Source of the DNA: Echinarachnius parma
Taxonomy: Eukaryota; Echinodermata; Echinoidea; Clypeasteroida; Echinarachniidae
Reading direction: 5' to 3'
DNA: 64,000 bases
Assembly (NCBI GenBank): GCA_037951105.1
Contig: JBAMJV010009710.1
Span: 90,863 to 154,862, forward strand
Positions 34,216 through 42,979 of this stretch are shown here, piece by piece. Made by a program: the position numbers and the translations under genes. Under the pieces are notes generated by a model. The model saw only the letters and a program-made list of their open reading frames with translations. It did not search any database and was not told the origin of the DNA. Positions within the stretch are counted from its first letter, which is position 1. Each line of letters starts with the position of its first letter.

Positions 34216-34865
34216 TAATTATTATGTTAGTGATTATTGCCTTATAGCGAAAGATAGCGCGTTTATACCCAAGGTTAGTCTGCTATTGCTATACAGGGTG
34301 GACCAAATAAAACAGAACGACATACTTGCCGAAATATTAGGACGAATGACTAGTTTCACAATGTGCTCATCTTTCACTCTGAAAATGATACCAAGATCAG
34401 CCATTTCGATTAAGTAGTTTTCGTTCGAAGTCGAATTTTGTGACCCCATGTCAGGTTTCAAATTTGACCAACTTGGATAAAACTGTGGACTGTTATTTGG
34501 CATCTTTTGCTTTGTCATAAAATACACATTGTTAGTGAGCATTCTTTACAATTTGTGGTTTAGCTAATGAATGAAGATGTATTGTTCACTTCGACCTATC
34601 ACAAGCGAAATATGCGAAATAATATTCCAAAGTTGTGTTGAAATCGGTCACATTTGAACCCTGACATGGTATCACAAAACGAAACCTATAGAACTATAGA
34701 AAAATAAACCAAAATGGCTGATCTTGCTATTATTTTTCACAGTGAAACTAGTCATTTGTCGTAATTTTTCGGCAAGTATGCCGTTCCTTTGTTTGTGCCA
34801 CCCTGTATAACAATAGCAGACTAACCTTGGGTATAAAAGGAATAATCACTAACATAATAATTATT
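34216..34865. mobile_element. 650-bp inverted-repeat element
   Basis: Ends TAATTATTATGTTAGTGATT and its inverse; the arms continue with ACCCAAGGTTAGTCTGCTAT, ATACAGGGTGG and CATACTTGCCGAAA. The - strand frame in the middle (34234-34542) overlaps an arm and is not a gene. Arms are about 150 bp with moderate divergence. Confidence 0.8.
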
Positions 34866-34902
34866 CATGCCAATATATACCAAAAATATCAGGTTTACGA
34901 AT

Positions 34903-35199
34903 AAAAGGGATAGCCTAGTAACATTATCCAAATCCACAAAACTTCTTTCTCTCATACCTTGTTGTATGCGTATTACCAATATAAGCAGGGTTCATGTTTT
35001 TTTCTCTCGAATTTCCCTTTCGTTTGAAAGAAATTTAAGATTGAGAAGTTCGGATTTTTAACTATCCACTGGATAGTCATAACTGTGTGCAATGTCAGTG
35101 CAATGAGATAGCAAATATCACTTTGCATTTTTGCTTAACATACAGATCCAACCATTTATCACTTTCTGCACATGCCACAAGGTATCTAGATCCCTTTAA
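34903..35199. mobile_element. MITE family D, second copy (half)
   Basis: AACTATCCACTGGATAG, TGCAATGAG(A)TA..CAAATATCACTTTGCATTTTT and CTAGATCCCTTTAA match the right half of the copy at 24081-25127. Left end AAAAGGGATAGCCTAGTAAC. Confidence 0.7.
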
Positions 35200-35423
35200 T
35201 GCCTCGTCGATCTGTGACCTTGTATGTCTTAATTTGCGTGCGAGACATAGCTTGGCTCTCGCCAGGTTTTATATTGACTTTGTCTGTGTAATTATTAGCA
35301 TTACCTTCAAATAATAATAATTATAAAACTTATAAAGCGCGTGATGCATGTGTTTCAAGCACTGTACATATTATGTACATCACAAGTATCGACTGCAATT
35401 TCATCATGTATGATGGTGTGTGT

Positions 35424-35651
35424 AAAGCCCGGCGCAGACAGAGCCGACTCGACCCGATCCGACTGTTTTTCAGCCTGATTATCTCAGTATGCGCTGCCTC
35501 AGGACTCCGGTTTTCCCAGTCAAGTGCCAGTCGGAGGTCATTCGAGGCCGATTCAACATGTTGGGTCGGCTCCGACTGAGCGAAACTGACTCTAGCCTGA
35601 CTGAAAACCAGTCGGATCGGGTCGAGTCAGCTCTGTCTGCGCCGGGCTTTA
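35424..35651. mobile_element. MITE family F, copy 4 (best preserved)
   Basis: AAAGCCCGGCGCAGACAGAG at the left and CTGTCTGCGCCGGGCTTT at the right, perfectly inverted. The 197-codon frame starting at 35489 runs from this MITE into the following simple repeat and is not a gene. Confidence 0.9.
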
Positions 35652-35723
35652 ATCACATGATCAGATGCTTATATACAAAGCGGGGAGCTAAGGAGGAAAA
35701 GGGGCCGACTCAGGGAACTAACC

Positions 35724-35981
35724 AACCTACCGACCGACCGACCGACCGACCGACCGACCGACCGACCAACCGACCAACCGACCATCCAACCAACCAACCA
35801 GCAACCAACCAACCAGCCAACCAACCGACCATCCGACCAACCGACCAACCGACCAACCGACCAGCCGACCAACCGACCAACCGACCATCCAACCAACCAA
35901 CCAGCAACCAACCAACCAGCCAACCAACCAACCAATCAACCAACCAACCAACCAATCAATTAACCAATCAATCAATCAATA

Positions 35982-36059
<78 letters not shown>

Positions 36060-36095
36060 CCAATCAATCAATCAATAAATAACTAAATAAAATAA
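35724..36095. repeat. Tetranucleotide repeat grading from (CCGA)n to (ATCA)n
   Basis: (ACCG)n from 35733, then CCAACCGA/CCAACCAG mixtures with an internal duplication (ACCATCCAACCAACCAACCA at 35780 and 35884), then (ATCA)n to 36078. It produces repetitive frames on both strands (NQPT..., VGWL...), none of them a gene. Confidence 0.95.
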
Positions 36096-36554
36096 ATTTC
36101 ACTAAAATAATACTGTCAAGTGAACAGTGAAAAGTGTGGCATATTCCACACAAACAATTAGTTCGATACTTGATATCATAAAATATGAATGAGTTAGTAG
36201 ATTCATTATTTTGTTCATATAAATAAACGTTTCGTTATCTTTGAAAATAGTGCATTTCGTCGGGGGTTGTAAGGATTATTATAAACAAAGCAGCTCTCGT
36301 TTAAACAAGTAACCAAAACTTCTGTAGAATATTTGGAATCTATTTCGATATGGGCACGGGAAGGACTTTAATTTTAACTTGTTTATTTTAAATCTTCTTG
36401 GATTTCATCCGACCAGTGTAGCTAGTTTTACCTATAATACAGGCAAATCAACTTGTCTGTGTACAGAAGTAGGGGGAAGAGGCATTTCCATGAAAAGGGA
36501 AATTGTGTGAAGTCGTTTTGTACAGTTCCAATACCAACACCATGTTTACCTTTG
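36096..36554. other. Unassigned sequence
   Basis: No gene or recognised repeat on either strand. Confidence 0.4.
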
Positions 36555-37100
36555 TAGTTTCTCCATTGGCATTCTTTTTTTTCTTCTTTTATTAAACCTG
36601 CAAACACTCAATTTAGTTGTGAATAACTGATGTTCTCGAGGGATTGGTTCGGGTTATTTGGGTTCTTTCTTTTATTTGAATTTTCAGATCTCCTTGGAGA
36701 TCCGGAAAAATTGCTACAGCCGACGGTATTTCACGTCGTCAGAGCGGGGTATTGGGATAAGTTTTCAACTAGCAATAATCGCGCCTCGGATAAACCTCAT
36801 TGGCTACGATATTGCCTCTGCGCAAAAAAAACATTATTAGACAAATTGCCTTCATATAATGATTTTGAAGACCGCATCTTTCGTGGTTAGTGAAAAATCG
36901 GAATAACTGCGATCCCTCATGAATGCAGTGATCCGTATCAATAAATGACAATACATCACTTTGCATCGCTAATTTACATGACAATGCCCACTGAACAGTA
37001 CTTAAAGGTATATTGTGCACAATCTCCCCTTTACTTCAGTACTAATGATTAAACACTACAAAACATTCATGGACCTACACATACGGAAACACACTCACAC
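36555..37100. repeat. Dispersed repeat R, copy 1 (empty-site copy)
   Basis: About 95% similar to the second copy at 46020-47760 apart from two insertions there. Shared blocks: TTTTGTAG(T)TTCTCCATTGGCATTC (weak), GGAAAAATTGCTACAGCCGA, TTCACGTCGTCAGAGCGGGG, GAAGACCGCATCTTTCGTGG and ATATTGTGCAC. Both copies end in CA-rich DNA that abuts the poly-A end of an L1-like LINE. Short frames within it are not conserved as protein. Confidence 0.85.
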
Positions 37101-37102
37101 AC

Positions 37103-40100
37103 TTTTTTTTTTTTTTTTTTAAATGATTTTTATTTCTCCAAATTAACATGACATTTACAATTGAATAACATTTTAAATAATACCAGTTTACAGTGTACAA
37201 ATCAAGTGTAATGCAAAAATTAAACACAATGGAGATTTAACAAAATATAAAAAGAAGTAACACATGCTACTTCTCCCTTCCCCACCGCCCCCACCCACCG
37301 CCCCCTCCCCCACCCCTTTACACACTCACCCTCTCCTCCCTGCCCCGGAAATCTGCTCACATTAAAAAAAAAAATTTTACCAAATACATACTTAAATCAA
37401 TTCTTTTTAAATGTTACAAGCTCACGGGAGAAACATCGCGTTTGAAGAGTTCATGTCAATATTATTCTAATTTTACTGTTTCCCATTTTTGTAAATGTAA
37501 TCCTAATTTCCCCATTTTAGTTGCTATTCCCTTTTCCTGGTCCTTATAATCTAATAACAGTTTCTGAATTGTATCGATATTTGGTAGAACACCGTCTTTT
37601 CTTAATACAAATAAAATATATTTTACCATAAAAATAGGGGTATTACAGCATTTTATTCTATTTGAATTACCTAATAAACCAACAAATATATCCCGCCACT
37701 TTAAATCCTTTATTTCATCTAACTTAAAACGTTGTATCAAGGCTTTCCATATCACTTTTACATTTAAACAAAATAAAAATATATGCGAATATGTTTCCCT
37801 TTCCCTTTTACAGTACGAACACAAATTATCTTCAACAAATCCAAATCTAAATAAATGATCTTTAGTGTATATTGCCCCATGCAGTAACTTAAATTGAAAC
37901 TCTCTCTGTTTCCCAATAATTAATGTTATTCTTGGTTTTAAAAAACATTCATACATTTCTTTATCCATAAAATTAAAATCATTTTGTCCATCTCTTATCT
38001 GTAAAACATATGACTTTTGTAATTCTCTAATAAAATAATCATATATTTTTCTAGATGGTACATCCTTAAAACTTACATTTTTATCCAAAAGATATAAATT
38101 AATATCATAATTTATTAAGTCTACCTCACAAAATCGTATCAAACCTAAATCATTTTTCCAATCCCTCGGAATCGCATGATATATATCAATTATTGTAAGT
38201 AAATTCTCACTTCTCATACCAAAATTCAAAAAATATGCAACGGGTTTAACATGTCCATTATCCATTATATGGTTCAACATAACTATCCCTCGTTCTAATA
38301 ATTCTTTATCAAATACCATCTTATTTGTTGTTATACATATGTTCCTATTATTAAATATAATTGGATTCATACGACCATTAAAATGCCTTAAATTATCAAT
38401 CTCTTTCCAAGCTTTCAACATTTCCAAATAATAAGGTGGAATCTTCAACATAAACTTCATCTTTGACATTTCATAATCACATACAAAAATGAACCTTCCT
38501 CCTACTGAACTTAAAGAGTAATAAAAAAATAACTTCCATCCCAAATTTCTTTCTCCATATAATAGTCGTTTAACCCACATTATCCGCTGCGTTCTAACAA
38601 ATATTTCAAAATTAATCATTTTTACTCCACCATAATTATAATTTTGATACATAATTTTTCTTTTTATACGATCTTTCCCTCCCCATATAAAATCAAACGA
38701 TATTTTCTCCACTTCTATATAAACCCATACGGGAACAACAAGGAGAGATGAAACATAATTCAACTTTGTTAACGCATACGTTTTTAATAAATGTATTTTA
38801 CCCATAATAGTCAAATCCCGTTGTTTCCACCAGCCTAGAAGCTTTTTAATTTTACTTAATATTTCTTTATAGTTTAAATCGTCTTTTAATCTAAAATCAA
38901 CCGAAAAATTAACCCCTAAAATTTTTACTTCCTTAACAAATTGTCCAAACAAAGGCCCATCTGGTTTCCCAGTTTCCTCACCCATATACATAAAATGTGT
39001 CTTTTCTTTATTAACTTTCAAACCACTTACTTTTTCAAATTCTTCAAATATATATTGCAACCTTCTTATAGAGTTTATATCTTTCAAAAAAATTGTCATA
39101 TCATCTGCATACAATACTTGTCTTATTTCATGCTCCCCAAAAAGTATCCCTTTAATTATTTTGTCCCTCCTTACTTCATGTGCCAACAATTCTATTGCAA
39201 TTAAAAACAAATAGGGCGACAATGGATCACCTTGTCTAACACCCCTTTCTATATTGAAATAACCAGTGGAATACCCCCCATTCATAATACAACTACTTAT
39301 ATCATTATATAATATTTTCACCCAAGAACAAAACGAATCACCAAAACCAAACAATTTTAGCACTTTCAATAAATATTGATGGGATACAGAATCAAAAGCT
39401 TTTTCAAAATCTACCGCAATCAAAAACCCTTGTCCTTTCTCCAATGAATGTTTAGAATAAAATAATATATCTTCTATTAATCGAACCGCTTCCCCAATAT
39501 TCCTATCTTTTATATATCCCACCTGATCATAATGAATTATTTCATTTAAAACATTTTTAATCCTAGTTGCTAAAACCTTCGATAATATTTTATAGTCTAC
39601 ATTTAACAACGTAATGGGTCTATAATTTTTAATATGCATCGCATCTTTTCCCTCTTTCTCTATCAATGTTATAGTCCCTTGTTTTTGAGATACAGTCAAT
39701 TCCCCCCTTACAAATGTTTCATTCAATACTTCTACCAACAAATCCCCTAATATGGGCCAAAATGTATCATAAAATTCTACTGTAAAACCATCATTTCCAG
39801 GGGATTTATTCCATTTCATTTCTTTCAAAACTTTAAAACACTCATCTTTCGTCAATTTACCTTCACATAATTCTTTATTCTGTTCACTTAACTTTAAAAT
39901 ATCATCAAAAAATAAACCATTATTTTGACCACTATCATTCCTCAAAGAATATAATTGTTCATAAAATATCTTTATCTCTTTTAAAATATCATTTTTATCT
40001 CTAGTAATTTCTCCATTTTCCTTATATACTTCTCTAATGACACTTTTCCTTTTATTTACTTTCAACAATTGTTCAAAATACCGAGTATTATTCTCCCCTT

Positions 40101-40808
40101 CTTCAAACCAAGCTGCTCTAGAACGAACTTTAATGCCCTGTCGAGAAAAATCATACAATTTATTCAACTTATCTTTTTTCAATTTAATACTATCAATAAC
40201 AAACCTAGATGCCCTTTCGACTAACTGATTTTCTAAATCCTTAATTTCAGTCTCTAACGTCTCTATTTCAAATTTTCTTAACTTCGCCTTTTCACGCGAA
40301 TATTTCATAGCGTATTCCCTCATTTTCATTTTCAAAAAATCCCAAAATACTAATTTATTCGAAATCCTAGGTCCCCATTCATTTTTCAATTCAAATAATA
40401 TATCATGCATCCCCTCAACAAAATATTTATCCATACATAAACTATTATTAAATTTCCAATACGACTTTCCAAAAACAAACTTATCCACTAAATGCTGAAA
40501 TTGCAATTTGATGCCCGAATGATCCGGTGTTATGGATACCAAAATTTCACATTTATTCACTAATTTTTCTAAACTACATGATATAAACCAATAATCTAAA
40601 CGACTTTGGACTAAGGGCGACGTTTGTCTAAAAGTGAACTGTCTAGCATTAGGGTTCCTTTTCCTCCATATATCTTCTAAATCATATTTATTCAAAAATC
40701 TTTTTAATACCTCAATAAATCTAGATTTTAATACAATATTTGGCCCTTCATAATCCATACCCCCTTCCATTACAGTGTTAAAATCTCCCCCTAATATTAC
40801 TGAATAAT
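37103..40808 (-). mobile_element. L1/Tx1-like LINE A (5'-truncated, long intact ORF)
   Basis: On the - strand the element enters within the endonuclease domain at about 40808, runs through RT, and ends in a ~340-bp 3' UTR and an A18 tail (T run 37103-37120). The 5' break abuts a CA repeat (40826-40886), the 3' tail abuts CACTCACACAC. No target duplication is obvious because both flanks are CA-rich. Confidence 0.9.
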
Positions 40809-40820
40809 CCTTATAAAAAA
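37462..40820 (-). CDS. L1/Tx1-like ORF2: endonuclease remnant, reverse transcriptase, zinc-knuckle C-terminus
   Basis: The formal open frame runs from 40998, but its first ~62 residues (CACVCVRVFFF...) are translated CA repeat and flanking LINE 3' UTR. LINE homology starts at YSVILGGDFNTVM (endonuclease GDFN at residues 71-74 of the open frame) and goes on to RLDYWF and SITPDHSG (the SDH-type motif, ~155-162). RT motifs follow: SPGNDG (~399), NYRPITLLNVDYKI (~458), catalytic Asp in AVDFEKAFD (~530), GVRQGDPLSPYLF (~586) and YADD (630-633; DNA 39100-39111). A C-x2-C-x8-H-x4-C zinc motif (CSYCKRERETYSHIFLFC) is at ~1060. RT/YADD, 'YRPI(T/S)LLN' and the C-terminal zinc motif place it in the L1/Tx1 group. 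More than 1,100 codons with no stop or frameshift imply recent insertion; loss of the N-terminal endonuclease makes it non-autonomous. Confidence 0.9.
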
Positions 40821-40825
40821 AAAAC

Positions 40826-40886
40826 ACACGCACGCACACACACGCACACGCACACACACACGCACGCACAAACGAACACACGCGCA
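40826..40886. repeat. CA-rich microsatellite between two LINE fragments
   Basis: (CACG/CACA)n lying between the truncated 5' end of LINE A and the A-tail of LINE fragment C. Both LINEs are on the - strand. Confidence 0.9.
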
Positions 40887-41005
40887 CATACTTTTTTTGG
40901 TGATTTGTATTCCTCCAAAGTATAAGCATACAACATTTACAATTGAATAAAACATGTCCAATGTTATCATCATATTCATAAATAAGGAATACAAACAATT
41001 ACAGT

Positions 41006-41520
41006 TTAAAGGGATAGTACAGTTTTTGGACAGTAACATTATAAACTAAGAGTTATAACTCCACCATGCTCGAAATGTATACAAAATTACAAATGACTAA
41101 GTAAAAAGCCCGTTATCATTCAAAAAGAGCCATTAAAACACAAGAGGGCGCTTTCTAAAAAGGCATTGGTTTCAACCATTTTTCATACAAATTTATGCAT
41201 GTGATGTTTTATTGAAATAATGATTAAATAGAGAGATCATCAACAACTATTTCAAAAACGCTTTTGAAATTTTTTGAAAAAGTGCAAGTATTTTTGTTAT
41301 TTTTTGAAAAAATCATCTAATTATTTGGGCTCCAAATAATTATAAGATCAGATATATTTATTGATATTTCAGCCGTTTCTGGGTTGATTTTGACCAAATA
41401 AAGTTTATTCTGACATTAAAATTGCATGTTCTCTCAAATTCGACACTCAGTTTTTCATTACCTCACAACAACATTGTGATGTGCAGCGTCCTCTCTACCA
41501 AAACTAGACTACCCCTTTAA
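41006..41520 (+). mobile_element. MITE family A, copy 11 (TTAA-flanked)
   Basis: TTAA at 41006 and 41517; AAGGGATAGTACAGTTTTTGG at the left lacks about 30 bp of the usual left part; right end GACTACCCCTTTAA. Same subfamily as copies 3, 7 and 8. Confidence 0.9.
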
Positions 41521-42089
41521 AGGGATAGTTGAGTATTGGTCAAACTTAACTTTAGTTACCAAAACCTGCATCATTACGGTACAAAATAATTATTTTTTTA
41601 ATTATTATTATTATTTTTATTATAGTTATAACTTCGCCGTGCTCGAAAAGTATACACAATTACAAATGACTAAGTAAAACCCTTGTTATCATTCAAAAAG
41701 AGCCGTTACAACTCAAGAGGTCGCTCTCTAAAACATAATTGGTTTTAGCCATTTTTCATTTAAAATTGTGCATTTAATGTTTTGTTAAAATGATGATTCA
41801 AAAGGGATATCATAAAACAACTTTTACAAAAACCTATTCAGATTTAAGTAGTCTTTAAGCATTTTTTAAATTTTTTCTAAAAAGTCAAAATATCCCCTGG
41901 TGAAGAATTTTTGAATACAAATATGTTTTTGGATATTTCAGCCGTTTCTGAACCGATTTTGTTCAAATAAAATTTATTCTGTCATTGAAATTGTATGTTC
42001 TTTCATATTTGACAGTCAGTTTTTCATTATCTCACAAACAAATATTTTATGAAGTGCCCCCCTATACCAACACTCAACTATCCCTTTAA
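41517..42089 (+). mobile_element. MITE family A, copy 12 (TTAA-flanked, shares TTAA with copy 11)
   Basis: TTAA at 41517 and 42086; AAGGGATAGTTGAGTATTGG to CACTCAACTATCCCTTTAA. Belongs to the other subfamily (like copies 2 and 5). An (ATT)n expansion is at 41588-41620. Confidence 0.9.
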
Positions 42090-42236
42090 TGAAAGATAAA
42101 GTAGAAATGATTCTTACATTAAACGAAAAAATACAAATGCAAATACAATTCACATAACCCATGAAGTAAACATAATGGAGGTTATAACAAAAGATAAAAA
42201 GAACTAAGACATGATACTTCCTCACTTCTCTTTTAC

Positions 42237-42278
42237 CCTGTCACGCGGAAGATCCGGGTTCGATTCCCCGCCAAGGAG
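42237..42278 (+). pseudogene. tRNA-Asp(GUC) 3' half
   Basis: CCTGTCACGCGG (anticodon loop with GTC and 3' stem side), then a perfect B-box type GGTTCGATTCC and the 3' acceptor strand CCAAGGAG. The 5' half is missing where LINE fragment C begins, so it cannot fold as a tRNA. Confidence 0.8.
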
Positions 42279-42358
42279 GATACAAACTTTTCCTTTTCCC
42301 ATTTTCTCTCGTATTCAATACAATGTTGCCTGCTCCTGTTGCATACAAATCATCTAAA

Positions 42359-42425
42359 CCCTTTGTAGTATAGCGGTGAGTATCTCCGCCTGTCACGCGG
42401 AAGGGTTTGATTCCCCACCAAGGAG
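42359..42425 (+). pseudogene. tRNA-Asp(GUC) pseudogene
   Basis: TAGTATAGCGGTGAGTAT (D arm and A box), TCCGCCTGTCACGCGGA (anticodon stem-loop, GTC) and GGTTTGATTCC, but 4-5 bases of the T stem are deleted after GCGGAAG and the acceptor stem mispairs (CCCTTTG against CCAAGGA). Followed by a TTTGTAGG..TCAATTGGTATT segment shared with the copy at 45939. Confidence 0.85.
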
Positions 42426-42639
42426 AGTAATTTTTATTTTATTTTTATTTTTGTAGGTCCTCAATTGGTATTTATCGGTTGTTGTTTTTAAACTTGCAGC
42501 TTTAAACAAAATAGTTGGGAATGTAGCATGATAAACATACATTTTCGTTAAAAAAAGAGACAAACGAACACATGAAGAAGTACTTGAACATGCACATACA
42601 CCCATTTCCACATCAGGACAACAAACCTACTCGCAAGCT

Positions 42640-42825
42640 CGCACATAGAAAAACCGACAAAAACAACACATACATGTACTCATACACGCTAACATATACA
42701 CACACACACGCACAAACATAAATACACAAACAAACGCACACACTTACACACCCACAAACACAAACATCTTCTCCTGCACACACACCCACGCATACCCACA
42801 CACATACACACATACTTACACACAC
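42640..42825. repeat. CA-rich degenerate repeat
   Basis: ACACAC/ACGCAC/ATACACA variants. It generates a Cys/Val-rich frame on the - strand (42613-42876) that is not a gene. Confidence 0.85.
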
Positions 42826-42829
42826 AAAC

Positions 42830-42955
42830 ATAAGATCCATTGAACGTGTAATGTTCACACATGACTTATTTGACATACCAGATCACAAATGTACACATGT
42901 TATCAACTATTCATCAATGTTTGCAATACGTCAACAAAGTAACTAGATCCCTTTG
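42830..42955. mobile_element. MITE family D fragment (right end)
   Basis: ACATACCAGATCACA and GTCAACAAAGTAACTAGATC followed by CCTTTG match the right end of the copy at 24081-25127 (25045-25125). Confidence 0.65.
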
Positions 42956-42979
42956 AAGTAAGCATCTGTTTGGTTCTCA

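Larger units (their letters stand above)
40887..42236 (-). mobile_element. L1-like LINE fragment C (3' UTR only), split by two MITEs
   Basis: 40887-41005 and 42090-42236 are the two parts of one L1-like 3' UTR. In the - strand, 42232-42090 matches the 3' UTR of LINE B near 48000-48130 (TTAGTTC.TTTTA, CCTCCATTATGTTTA) and 41005-40887 matches the terminal part (TTTACAATTGAATAAAACAT in +) with its A-tail at 40887-40894. Two MITE A copies (41006-42089) fill the gap. Its 5' break falls inside a tRNA-Asp-like sequence (42237). Confidence 0.8.

Noticed and set aside
35489-36082. 197-codon + frame and several - strand frames rich in NQPT/VGWL
   Set aside because: Translation of a (CCGA)n to (ATCA)n simple repeat fused to part of a MITE.
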